Positions 46,509 to 54,757 of a DNA stretch of 64,000 bases are shown here, piece by piece; positions within the stretch are counted from its first letter, which is position 1; each line of letters begins with the position of its first letter. The position numbers and the translations under genes were made by a program. Source of the stretch: Bacteroidia bacterium (GTDB lineage Bacteria > Bacteroidota > Bacteroidia > Cytophagales > JAAEPT01); the NCBI GenBank assembly GCA_030431525.1, contig JAUIJC010000004.1:86903-150902 (forward strand). The letters are read 5' to 3'. The notes below the pieces were generated by a model. It was not told where the DNA came from. It made no database searches and saw only the letters and a list, made by a program, of their open reading frames with translations.

Positions 46509-47030
46509 ATGAAAATCGAACACGAAATCATTGCAAGCATTCGGAAGATTATGCGCGCAGTGGACATTTACTCCAATAGGCTCAAGGAGCAGATTGGCCT
46601 AAATTCCTCGCAGTTAGCCTGTTTGGATTACCTGAGGCAGTACGGCTCCAAGTCCATTTCGGAGTTGGGCAAGTTGCTGAACCTTTCGCCCAGCATGCTC
46701 ACGAACATCATTGACCAGCTGGAGTCCCGATTACTGGTCAAGCGCGTCCGCTCGGACAAGGACCGACGGAAAATTAAGATTGAGTTGACTGAGATGGGGC
46801 TTCAAATCCTCAGCAACTCGCCCATGTTCCTCCACAAGAAGCTGGAGAATAACCTCGGGAACCTCTCTGAGGAGGAGCAACAGCAAATTCTAAAATCCCT
46901 GGATATACTGATTCGGTCCATAGAGGCCGAGGAGGTGGACTCGAGTCCCATTTTGGCCACTGGAGAGAAGATTGTGGGGGAGCCAGATGTGACCATCAAC
47001 CAAGAAGGGGAGTTCAAACCAAAGAGTTAA
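46509..47030 (+). CDS. MarR family regulator, likely regulator of the ectoine operon
   Basis: The 173-residue product has a MarR winged helix-turn-helix: dimerisation helix, recognition region ISELGKLLNLSPSMLTNIID and the wing VRSDKDRRKIKIELT with the conserved DxRxxxxxLT pattern. EctR of halophiles is a MarR protein encoded beside ectABC that represses it. Here the gene is directly upstream of ectA with no gap (ectA starts at the next base), which supports the same role by analogy. The last 25 residues are extra to the usual MarR length. Confidence 0.88.
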   Translation: MKIEHEIIASIRKIMRAVDIYSNRLKEQIGLNSSQLACLDYLRQYGSKSISELGKLLNLSPSMLTNIIDQLESRLLVKRVRSDKDRRKIKIELTEMGLQILSNSPMFLHKKLENNLGNLSEEEQQQILKSLDILIRSIEAEEVDSSPILATGEKIVGEPDVTINQEGEFKPKS

Positions 47031-47516
47031 ATGGAGTTATCCATAAAGCGTCCTGAGAAAAAGGACGGCAAGGAGATTTGGAAGTTGATCAAAAGGACGG
47101 GCACTTTGGACCTCAATTCTGAGTACAGCTATTTCATGCTGAGCGACTTGTTTGAGGACCATTGCGCCATCATTGTCTCCTCGGAGTTGGAGGAGGTGTT
47201 GGGTTTCGTGTCCACCTTCAGGCGAAAGGGCGACAAGGAAACCGTTTTTGTGTGGCAGATCTGCGTGGATGAACGCCTGCAAGGGCAAGGTGCGGCCAAG
47301 CGAATGTTGGACTTTATCATTCAGAAGAGTGAGGAGAAGGTTCAGTATGTCGAGGCTACCATTTCCGATGATAACGGCGCTTCAATTGGCCTGTTTTCCT
47401 CCTTTGCCCGTGGCTACGGGGCGGAAATGAAGAAAGAAACCTACATCGATGCTTCCGAGTTCGAAGGAAGCCATGATTCAGAATACTTGTATAAGATAGG
47501 ACCGTTGATTTATTGA
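47031..47516 (+). CDS. ectA: L-2,4-diaminobutyrate acetyltransferase
   Basis: The 161-residue GNAT enzyme transfers acetyl from acetyl-CoA to diaminobutyrate, giving N-gamma-acetyl-diaminobutyrate. It has the N-terminal LNSEYSYFMLSDLF that is characteristic of EctA, the acetyl-CoA loop VDERLQGQGAAKRML and ATISDDNGASIGLFSSFAR. It is the first biosynthetic gene of ectABCD and overlaps ectB by one base. Confidence 0.95.
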   Translation: MELSIKRPEKKDGKEIWKLIKRTGTLDLNSEYSYFMLSDLFEDHCAIIVSSELEEVLGFVSTFRRKGDKETVFVWQICVDERLQGQGAAKRMLDFIIQKSEEKVQYVEATISDDNGASIGLFSSFARGYGAEMKKETYIDASEFEGSHDSEYLYKIGPLIY

Positions 47517-48784
47517 TGATGGAACAAGTAAAGAAACACGAGTCCCATGTGAGGGGCTACAGCAGAAGTTTTCCAACCGTATTTGAATCCGCTAAAGGTG
47601 CGGTGATTCAAGGCGAGGATGGTACCAAATACATTGATTTCTTGGCGGGTGCTGGTGCCCTGAATTACGGGCATAACAATCCTTACCTGAAGATGAAGTT
47701 GATTGACTACATCGAGAAGGATGGCGTGACGCACGGTTTGGATTTGGCGACTCAGGCCAAGGAGTATTTCCTCCATGTGTTCAACAAATACATTTTGGAG
47801 CCAAGGGATTTAGAGTATAAAATCCAGTTCACAGGCCCAACGGGAACGAACGCCGTAGAGGCGGCCATCAAATTGGCACAAATCGCCACGGGACGTACCA
47901 ATATCATCACCTTTACGAATGCTTACCACGGCCACAGTAAGGGTGCCTTGCGCCTGACGGCCAATGAGCATTACCGCAAGGGTTTGGAGAATGAGCTGAA
48001 CCAGTTCACCAGCTTTTTGCCTTACTACGGTTATGTGGAAGGCGGTTTTGATAGCGCTGATTACTTGGAGCAAGTCTTGGAGGACAAGGGAAGTGGTATT
48101 GACATTCCTTCTGCCATTATTTTGGAGACGACCCAAGGTGAGGGCGGTGTGAATGTGGCGCCAAAGGAGTGGTTGCAGAAGTTGCGTCGCATCACCAAAA
48201 AGCACGGCATTTTGATGATTGTCGATGACATTCAGGTGGGGTGCGGACGTACAGGTAAGTTCTTCAGTTTTGAGGATGCGGGCATTGTCCCAGACATCAT
48301 TACCCTGTCGAAATCTATCAGTGGATACGGCTTGCCGATGTCTTTGGTGTTGATTTCTCCAGAGTTGGACCAATGGGAGCCGGGCCAGCACACGGGTACT
48401 TTCCGTGGAAACAACCTTGCTTTCGTTACAGCGACCGAGGCCATTCTGAGGTATTGGCGCAACAAAGAGTTTGAAGCTGAGATTCAAGAGCGTTCCCAGT
48501 TCCTTTTTGGGAAACTGAATGAGCTTGCCGAGAAACACCCTGAGCTTATCGCCGAGGTGCGTGGTAAGGGGCTGATTGTCGGCGTGGAGTTCAAAGACGC
48601 TGATTTGGCTTCTGAAATTGGTAAGGAATCGTTTGCAAACGGTTTGATCATCGAGTCTTGCGGGTCAGGGAATAATGTGATGAAGTTTCTTCCTCCATTG
48701 AACATCGATATCGACTATTTGGAGAAAGGACTTGAGATTTTTGAACAGGCTGTAGAAACTGTAACCGAGAAAGTTGAGGCATGA
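47516..48784 (+). CDS. ectB: Diaminobutyrate-2-oxoglutarate transaminase
   Basis: The 422-residue class III aminotransferase makes diaminobutyrate from aspartate semialdehyde and glutamate. It shows the EctB start ESHVRGYSRSFPTVF, GPTGTNAVEAA, NAYHGHSKGAL, the DDIQVGCGRTGKFFSFE motif and the PLP lysine in LSKSISGYGLPM, with RGNNLAFVTA. The first ATG (47516) overlaps the ectA stop as TGATG; a second ATG follows directly at 47519. Confidence 0.96.
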   Translation: MMEQVKKHESHVRGYSRSFPTVFESAKGAVIQGEDGTKYIDFLAGAGALNYGHNNPYLKMKLIDYIEKDGVTHGLDLATQAKEYFLHVFNKYILEPRDLEYKIQFTGPTGTNAVEAAIKLAQIATGRTNIITFTNAYHGHSKGALRLTANEHYRKGLENELNQFTSFLPYYGYVEGGFDSADYLEQVLEDKGSGIDIPSAIILETTQGEGGVNVAPKEWLQKLRRITKKHGILMIVDDIQVGCGRTGKFFSFEDAGIVPDIITLSKSISGYGLPMSLVLISPELDQWEPGQHTGTFRGNNLAFVTATEAILRYWRNKEFEAEIQERSQFLFGKLNELAEKHPELIAEVRGKGLIVGVEFKDADLASEIGKESFANGLIIESCGSGNNVMKFLPPLNIDIDYLEKGLEIFEQAVETVTEKVEA

Positions 48785-49176
48785 TTGTAAGAACCCTAAA
48801 GGACGTCCGCGAAGAAGGAAATGAGGTGCATTCCGATGGCTGGATTAGCCGGAGGTACTTACTGAAAAAAGACGGCATGGGCTTTTCCTTTCATGAGACC
48901 ATCATCAAGGAAGGAGCTGAGCTGGAAATGTGGTACAAGAACCACTTGGAGGCTGTTTTTTGTGTGAAAGGCAAGGGCACCATCACCGATTTGAAGGCTG
49001 GCAAGACCTACATCATCGAACCGGGAACCATGTATGCTTTGAATGAAAACGATAAGCATATTCTGAGAGGCGTGACCGAGATGACTGTGATTTGTGCCTT
49101 CAACCCACCAGTGACTGGGCAGGAAACGCATCAGCCAGATGGGAGCTACGCTTTGGTGGAGGAGCAAGAAGCTTAA
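48781..49176 (+). CDS. ectC: Ectoine synthase
   Basis: The 131-residue cupin-fold iron enzyme cyclises N-gamma-acetyl-diaminobutyrate to ectoine. It starts MIVRTLKDV as in most EctC proteins, and has the conserved WISRRYLLKKDGMGFSFHET, WYKNHLEAVFCVKGKG and AFNPPVTGQETH. Its ATG overlaps the ectB stop codon by 4 bp (ATGA). Confidence 0.96.
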   Translation: MIVRTLKDVREEGNEVHSDGWISRRYLLKKDGMGFSFHETIIKEGAELEMWYKNHLEAVFCVKGKGTITDLKAGKTYIIEPGTMYALNENDKHILRGVTEMTVICAFNPPVTGQETHQPDGSYALVEEQEA

Positions 49177-49188
49177 GACGATTGTGTT

Positions 49189-50067
49189 ATGGAGATGGTG
49201 TTGGAAGATTTATATCCCTCAAGGGTAGAGCAGAGGCCTGTTTGGTTGGACCGTGAGGATCCGGTGGTGTATGCCACGGAAACCTCCAATGAGTTTTTGA
49301 CGGAACAGCAGGTAAAGGACTTCGATAAAAATGGGTTTCTGATTATTCCTGATGTATTCAGCAAGGAAGAGGTTGAGGCTTATAACAACGAGTTTGAGCG
49401 TTTGGCTTCTATTCCTGAGTTGGTACAGAAGGAAGAGTTTATCAAGGAGCCGGAAAGCCAAATCGTGCGTTCCATTTTTGCGCCACACAAGTTGAGCGAG
49501 CTTTATCAAAAGCTCACCAATGATCCGCGCATCAAAGGTCGTGTGAACTTCTTGTTGGATGATGAGACTTATGTCCATCAGGCAAGGATTAATGCCAAGC
49601 CAGGATTCAATGGCAAGGAGTTTTATTGGCATTCTGATTTCGAAACATGGCACATTGAGGATGGCATGCCACGTATGCGCGCCATCAGTTGTTTGGTGAC
49701 CATGACCGAGAACAAGAGTTACAATGGCTCATTGATGCTGATGCCAGGTTCCCATAAAAAGTATGTGGCATGCGTTGGGCAGACCCCGGATGACCATTAC
49801 AAGGAATCTTTGCGCAAACAGGAATATGGCGTCCCTGACCAAGAAAGTTTGGAAACGATGTACAATCGTCATGGCATTACTGTGGCGGAATGCCCTCCGG
49901 GAAGCTTAATCCTGTTTGATTGCAACGTGATGCACGGCTCAAATAGCAACATCACGCCATTGGCCAGAAGGAACATTTTCTTTGTCCTAAACTCGGTGAA
50001 AAACCGTTTGGTGGAGCCCTTTGGAGGCATGAAGCCCCGTCCGGATTTTATCGCCGAACGAGGCTGA
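49189..50067 (+). CDS. ectD: Ectoine 5-hydroxylase
   Basis: The 292-residue Fe(II)/2-oxoglutarate dioxygenase converts ectoine to 5-hydroxyectoine. The EctD signature FYWHSDFETWHIEDGMPRMR is present with iron ligands His148 and Asp150; the third ligand is His249 in MHGSNSN, and RRNIFFVLNS contains the 2-oxoglutarate-binding Arg. It follows ectC by 12 bp and is followed by a hairpin terminator. Confidence 0.96.
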   Translation: MEMVLEDLYPSRVEQRPVWLDREDPVVYATETSNEFLTEQQVKDFDKNGFLIIPDVFSKEEVEAYNNEFERLASIPELVQKEEFIKEPESQIVRSIFAPHKLSELYQKLTNDPRIKGRVNFLLDDETYVHQARINAKPGFNGKEFYWHSDFETWHIEDGMPRMRAISCLVTMTENKSYNGSLMLMPGSHKKYVACVGQTPDDHYKESLRKQEYGVPDQESLETMYNRHGITVAECPPGSLILFDCNVMHGSNSNITPLARRNIFFVLNSVKNRLVEPFGGMKPRPDFIAERG

Positions 50068-50093
50068 AGACATTAACGTTTTGCGTTTGATTG

Positions 50094-50123
50094 AAAGGGT
50101 GGGGGATTCGTCTCTCACCCTTT
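50094..50123 (+). terminator. Terminator of the ectoine operon
   Basis: An 8-bp stem (AAAGGGTG / CACCCTTT) with a 14-nt loop and a short T tract lies 27 bp after the ectD stop. Confidence 0.75.
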
Positions 50124-50163
50124 TCGCGTTTATGAGGAATTGGGAATCAGAGTCGGATTATAA

Positions 50164-50208
50164 GCCCTGTAAGGGCGAAATCTGTCAGAGTAGGGCGTAT
50201 AGCCCTAC
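50164..50208. repeat. Two-hairpin intergenic repeat, copy 3 (inverted)
   Basis: GCCCTGTAAGGGC (50164-50176) and GTAGGGCGTATAGCCCTAC (50190-50208) form two hairpins with a 13-nt linker. Read on the minus strand the order is the same as in copies at 28334 and 42444, with the CGCCCTTACAGGGCT hairpin second. Confidence 0.7.
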
Positions 50209-50257
50209 TTTTTCGTTACGACCAACCCCACATTAAAATACATTGAGGCTCCAACTC

Positions 50258-51685
50258 TCAATCTGCCACCGTCTTCCCCTTATTCCCACTTGTTGCTGTA
50301 TTCGATGAAAAAGCCGTCATTCCGAAATACACAAGGAATCCAACACAGATACCCGGCAACATTTCATATACCACACTACTCAACCCAACCATATTCCAGA
50401 GAATGGTGGTGCCCCCAGCCAAAATCATCATTGTTAGCGTCGACGCTTGTGAGATTTCTTTTCCAAGCATTCGTAGTGTAATCACCGGCCCGAATACGGT
50501 GCCCAGAATCGCCCAAGAGTAAATCACGATTTCAAAAACACTCTTGTTTCCCAGCAGGGACAAGGCAATCGCAAAGAGGGCAATACCGATGGTGAACATT
50601 TTTCCCACCTTGTAATTGTGCTTGAATCGAGGGAAAATATCATTGCTCAGCGAGGCTGTACAGCTAATTACCAAGGAGTCAGCCGTGGAGATTGTCGCCG
50701 CAAAAATTCCCGCCAACATAACCCCAACCAAATAATCTGGGAGCAACTGCATGCTCATCATGGGCAGGGCTAATTCAGGATCAAAAGCCTCAGATGCGGG
50801 GAGTGTGATGCGTGCCATCAAGCCAACGCCAATGGCCATGGCATAGAAAGCGATGTACCAAGGGTAATAAAACCAACGTACTTTTTTAATGTTTTCGGGT
50901 TTGTCCAAGGTCATGTAGCGCACCATGATATGGGGCTGGCCAACCACCCCAAAGCCAGCAAACAGCCATCCAAAGGCAAAGAGAAGCGCACTTGAAAGCG
51001 ACTTGTTCTTGCTCAAAACGGCTAAATAATCAGTATTGACATCTTGTAGTTTATCCACAGCATCGGACCAACCACCCGTTTCGTTCACAGCCACATAGAG
51101 CAACATGCCCATGGAAAAAATCATAACAATAGACTGCGCTGCATCCGTCCAGATGGATGCCCTGATTCCTCCCGAAAAACAGTAGGCCACCACGAGCCCT
51201 GCACCAAGCACCACACCAAGGGTATTGCTCCATCCAAAGGTTGAAGAAAGGGCCTTGCCACCGGCACTGAACTGCGCCGCCGCATAAGAGCTAAGGAAAA
51301 TCAGGCTAATTAGGCCGGCTACTAATTGGATGACCCGACTGTTTTGGCCTTTGTTGTTGGCAATCAGGCTCCCGAAACTGAAGATGCGGAACTTCTCGCT
51401 ATAGGGTTTCAGCTTGCCGTACACCAGCATCGACCCGATAAAATCGCCAATGACCCAGCCGACCATCAGCCAGATGGACTGCAAACCTACTTTATAGGTG
51501 TAGCCAATCATCCCGATGAACATGTAACCGCTGTTGTTGGTGGCTACCGCCGAGAGAGCGACCAACCAAGGTGGGACATCTTGGCCTGCCAACAGATAGT
51601 CTTTGGAGTTGTTTTTCTTTTTGAAGGAGGAGGAAATCCCGATCAGGGCAAATACAGATAGTAGAGCGATGAATACTAAGGTCAT
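50258..51685 (-). CDS. Sodium/solute symporter (SSS family, PutP-like)
   Basis: The 475-residue protein has about 13 membrane helices and the SSS family core: KDYLLAGQDVPPWLVALS after helix 1, SAVATNNSGYMFIG with the sodium-site Ser/Asn region, YCFSGGIRASIWTDAAQS, VGQPHIMVRYM and the GIFAATISTADSLVIS segment of the sodium site. Related proteins import proline or other amino-acid-like osmolytes with Na+. Convergent placement beside ectABCD suggests import of a compatible solute such as ectoine or proline, but the substrate is inferred only. Confidence 0.9.
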   Translation of the reverse strand: MTLVFIALLSVFALIGISSSFKKKNNSKDYLLAGQDVPPWLVALSAVATNNSGYMFIGMIGYTYKVGLQSIWLMVGWVIGDFIGSMLVYGKLKPYSEKFRIFSFGSLIANNKGQNSRVIQLVAGLISLIFLSSYAAAQFSAGGKALSSTFGWSNTLGVVLGAGLVVAYCFSGGIRASIWTDAAQSIVMIFSMGMLLYVAVNETGGWSDAVDKLQDVNTDYLAVLSKNKSLSSALLFAFGWLFAGFGVVGQPHIMVRYMTLDKPENIKKVRWFYYPWYIAFYAMAIGVGLMARITLPASEAFDPELALPMMSMQLLPDYLVGVMLAGIFAATISTADSLVISCTASLSNDIFPRFKHNYKVGKMFTIGIALFAIALSLLGNKSVFEIVIYSWAILGTVFGPVITLRMLGKEISQASTLTMMILAGGTTILWNMVGLSSVVYEMLPGICVGFLVYFGMTAFSSNTATSGNKGKTVAD

Positions 51686-51773
51686 AAATAGTTCAGCATT
51701 GAAATATTTACAAAAGTATCATTATCGCTTTGCAAGGAAAAATTTGAGGGCTACGATTCCAAGATTGAGGGGG

Positions 51774-53255
51774 CTAAAGGCTGTTCAGAAATGCTTCGGC
51801 GGTTTTCAGATGCTTTTCTCGCTTGGATTCATCCATTTTTTCGAGGGTGTGCACCATCATCGAAAGTCTTGGGTTGCCCTCAAAGAAATCTCGATGAGTA
51901 TGAATGAATCGCCAGAAAAGCCCATCCCACGTTTCCTGCCATGAACCGTTGGGGTAGTTGCTCATCTTTTTCAGGTAGTTGGATCCCGCGATGTAAGGTT
52001 TGGTGGCAAACAATCCTCCGTCCGCAAATTGGCTCATACCATAAACGTTGGGCACCATCACCCAGTCGTAGGCATCGATGAACAGCTCCATAAACCATTG
52101 GTAAACCTCGTTAGGGTCAATCTCACAGAGCAACATAAAGTTGCCCAAAATCATCAGGCGTTCGATATGATGGCAGTAGCCCGTTTCCAAGACCTTTTTG
52201 ATGGTGTGGTCAAAGGGAAGAATTCCAGTGCTACCATCGTAAAAGCTTTTTGGCATTTTCCGTTTGAAGCCCCAAAAATTGCGGGTGCGCGAATAGCCTC
52301 CTTTGCATTCATACATGCCACGGATAAACTCGCGCCAGCCAATGATTTGGCGAATAAAGCCCTCGGTGGAATTGATGGGAATCGCCGTTTTTTCTGCAAA
52401 GGCAATGCTCTTTTCCACAATTTCTTCTGGAAGAAGGAGGCCAATGTTTATCAGCGGGGAGAGGAGGCTGTGATGCAGAATCGATTCATCCATGACAATC
52501 GCATCCTCATAGGCTCCAAATTCCTCGAAACGCGTTTTCAAAAATTCTTCAAACCATGCCTGAGCCTGTTCATGCGTGAAAGGGTAAATCGGGTTTTGGG
52601 AAAATTCGCCAAGGTTGTTCGGGAAATGCTTTTTTACATAATCCACAGCCTCTTCCCAAAGGTGACTTGAGTCGGGGAAATTGACCTTGGGCGGTGTTTT
52701 TTTCTTGGGGTATTTCTTTCTGTTCTCAGTGTCGAAAGTCCATTTTCCCCCGACAGGAGAGTCATCATTTTCCAAAAGGAGATTCAATCGTTTTCGCTGT
52801 TGCTTGTAGAAAGTAGTCTGAAAAAAGGACGATTTATCCGCCCTGAAGAAGGGTGGGAGTTCCTCCGACGAAAGCAGGAAAAGCGGGTTTTCATGGATGA
52901 TTGGCACTATGTCTAAACTTGCACAGCTTTTTTCAATCCTTTGCAGAAGCCAGTCGTCGGTGGGGTTTATGATGTGCAGTTCCTCAGGTTGATGTTCCTG
53001 ATGGATAGCGGGAATCAGCTTTCGGATATCCGCTAATGCTTCATGACTGGAAATGTAATGAACACTTGTCTTTGTCTTGGAAAGCAACTGCTCAAAGGCC
53101 TTCATACTGGCCCGATGAAAGGCAATTTTCTGCTTGTGAAAGGCGTATTGCTTGAAAAACAATTGTTCTTCCACCAAGTAGATATCATCACAATCTTTGA
53201 GGATGGGATGCTCGCTGAAAAGTTGGTGTGGAAAAAGAATTCCTACTTTACTCAT
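51774..53255 (-). CDS. Cryptochrome/photolyase of the FeS-BCP type without the iron-sulfur cysteines
   Basis: The 493-residue protein aligns by memory with bacterial (6-4) photolyases such as PhrB along its length: LFPHQL at the N-terminus, VGGKWTFDTENRK, EGFIRQIIGWREFIRGMY, HHIERLMILGNFMLL, DAYDWVMVPNVYGMSQFADGG and the end AEAFLNSL. The family binds FAD and a [4Fe-4S] cluster through four cysteines (Cys350, 438, 441, 454 in PhrB). At the first position this protein has Pro347, at the second Pro435, and the loop carrying the third and fourth is shortened to NGSWQETWDG. The cluster is therefore probably absent. It is the last gene of an operon with a DUF2256 protein and another photolyase. 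DNA repair or light sensing are both possible. Confidence 0.9.
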   Translation of the reverse strand: MSKVGILFPHQLFSEHPILKDCDDIYLVEEQLFFKQYAFHKQKIAFHRASMKAFEQLLSKTKTSVHYISSHEALADIRKLIPAIHQEHQPEELHIINPTDDWLLQRIEKSCASLDIVPIIHENPLFLLSSEELPPFFRADKSSFFQTTFYKQQRKRLNLLLENDDSPVGGKWTFDTENRKKYPKKKTPPKVNFPDSSHLWEEAVDYVKKHFPNNLGEFSQNPIYPFTHEQAQAWFEEFLKTRFEEFGAYEDAIVMDESILHHSLLSPLINIGLLLPEEIVEKSIAFAEKTAIPINSTEGFIRQIIGWREFIRGMYECKGGYSRTRNFWGFKRKMPKSFYDGSTGILPFDHTIKKVLETGYCHHIERLMILGNFMLLCEIDPNEVYQWFMELFIDAYDWVMVPNVYGMSQFADGGLFATKPYIAGSNYLKKMSNYPNGSWQETWDGLFWRFIHTHRDFFEGNPRLSMMVHTLEKMDESKREKHLKTAEAFLNSL

Positions 53256-53403
53256 CGTCTTTGGCTTTAGCCTTGTTTCGTCGGCATTTCTCGCTACAGT
53301 AAATCACCTCCTCCCAGTTCTTCGCCCACTTCTTTCGCCAAGTAAAAGGCAGGCCACAAACAGGACATATTTTCTGGGGAAGGTTATGTTTTTTGCCCTT
53401 CAT
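53248..53403 (-). CDS. DUF2256 zinc-finger protein
   Basis: A 51-residue reading frame begins MKGKKHNLPQKICPVCGLPF and has two cysteine pairs (Cys13/Cys16 and Cys36/Cys40, in CPVC and CSEKC) with RRKW-like basic and aromatic residues between, as in DUF2256. These small proteins are often encoded beside photolyases. The start overlaps the upstream photolyase stop as ATGA, and the end overlaps the start of the next gene by 8 bp, so it is translationally coupled on both sides. Its function is not known; zinc binding is inferred from the cysteines. Confidence 0.88.
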   Translation of the reverse strand: MKGKKHNLPQKICPVCGLPFTWRKKWAKNWEEVIYCSEKCRRNKAKAKDDE

Positions 53404-54485
53404 CGCAATCGCTCTTTTTTGCACTTTTTCCAGAAGGCGAAGAAAGAAGAGTAGTAGCCTTTTACCTCAAACATCCAATCCCGTGGCTCCTCCTTTCCCT
53501 CATAATGGCTGTTGTTTGGGTGTTCTTTGAAAATGATGTTTTCAGGAGAAATCATGGATTGCAGTTCACTGAATTGTCCCACAAAAAGTTTAAGCTCAGG
53601 AATGTTTTCCGAGAGTTGGAGTGCGAAGTCAATGCATTTGTCCGTGACTGGATATCGTTTGAAAAAGGAAGGTTCCAGCAACAAAACACGCTGGACATCC
53701 TCCTCCTCATGCCATTTGGGGTCGAGATTATAATAATTATAGACGCAAGTTGGCCTATCGGAAAGTTCGGGTTTTGGAACGGTGGGGAGTTTCGTTTCTG
53801 TGGTGAAAGCGACGGTTTCTTTCAGTTGGTCAGGAACAGGCATTCCCTCAAAATCATCATAACCGACATCCAGAAAAGTGCCTTTTTGTTCGCTATCAAA
53901 ATAGCGGTTGATGTTTTCCTGATTCGCGTAATACTTTTTGTTGGCATTGCTTCCAGCCACCCATTGCCAGCTCAGGGCATTGCTTGCCCAATCCCCATCC
54001 AGCAGGTGACTGTATAGCCATTTAGCGGGTTGCCACCAATGAGCTTGGGCAATGTTACAGCACACCGAAGCCACGTACATCCGCATATGGTTGTGCATGT
54101 AGCCCGTTTCATAAAAGGAAGCAATGGCATTGTCCATGGCCTCAATGCCTGTGTTGTGTTTCACAATGGCCTTGGGCATTTCAGAATGAATAACGGGCTG
54201 TTGTGGATGTTTCAGGTCGCGGTCAATAGCATCGCCCTTGGCGATCCACACCTGTTGCCAATAGTCCCGCCAAGCCAGTTCCTGCACCAATTTCTCGATT
54301 TCTGGCCAAGGCAAATTCAAGCTCAGGACATATTGGAAAACCTGCTTTGTTGAAATCACCCCACGGGAAATGTAAGGGCTTAAACGCGTTACCGCTCCAT
54401 CCTTAAAATTTCTGGTGGCTCCATATCTTTTAGGATCAATGGACTTGATGCGGTTTTCAATGTCAGCGAGTTGGGTGGGGAACAT
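53400..54485 (-). CDS. Photolyase-like FAD-binding protein with C-terminal alpha/beta domain
   Basis: The 361-residue protein begins directly with the photolyase FAD-binding helical domain (about 15-205): GAVTRLSPYISRGVIS, LAWRDYWQQVW, TGYMHNHMRMYVAS, and LLDGDWASNALSWQWVAGS with YYANQENINRY. The N-terminal antenna-binding alpha/beta domain of classical photolyases is missing there. Instead an alpha/beta-looking domain of about 110 residues (about 245-355; VLLLEPSFFKRYPV, ELKLFVGQF) follows the FAD domain. This swapped order matches a family annotated as FAD-binding/deoxyribodipyrimidine photolyase in Bacteroidota. It heads the operon; its stop overlaps the DUF2256 start. Confidence 0.88.
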   Translation of the reverse strand: MFPTQLADIENRIKSIDPKRYGATRNFKDGAVTRLSPYISRGVISTKQVFQYVLSLNLPWPEIEKLVQELAWRDYWQQVWIAKGDAIDRDLKHPQQPVIHSEMPKAIVKHNTGIEAMDNAIASFYETGYMHNHMRMYVASVCCNIAQAHWWQPAKWLYSHLLDGDWASNALSWQWVAGSNANKKYYANQENINRYFDSEQKGTFLDVGYDDFEGMPVPDQLKETVAFTTETKLPTVPKPELSDRPTCVYNYYNLDPKWHEEEDVQRVLLLEPSFFKRYPVTDKCIDFALQLSENIPELKLFVGQFSELQSMISPENIIFKEHPNNSHYEGKEEPRDWMFEVKGYYSSFFAFWKKCKKERLR

Positions 54486-54588
54486 GGCGAATTGTGGAAT
54501 TCGGACAATAGGTTGTTTAAGGGATATGTTTTAAAATTAAACAATAAGCTCTTCAACTGGAACGCCTTTTGGATCCCTTAGGCATTAA

Positions 54589-54617
54589 AAAAGGTATGCT
54601 AATGAAGCATACCTTTT
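54589..54617 (-). terminator. Hairpin terminator downstream of the secreted protein at 54758
   Basis: A perfect 12-bp stem (AAAAGGTATGCT and complement) with a 5-nt loop is followed on the minus strand by TTTTTTAAT. It lies about 140 bp after the stop codon. The spacer 54486-54757 holds nothing else clear. Confidence 0.75.
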
Positions 54618-54757
54618 ACTACGTGATTAGTGTTTGAGCGGGAGTAAATGGAGATATTTTCCCAAGAGTGGTCACATCATGGTCACCAAAAAGCTGAAAG
54701 AAGTGATTTGTTCTGAGGACTTTGTCTGATTGTAAATGAGTTTTGAAACTTGGGGCC

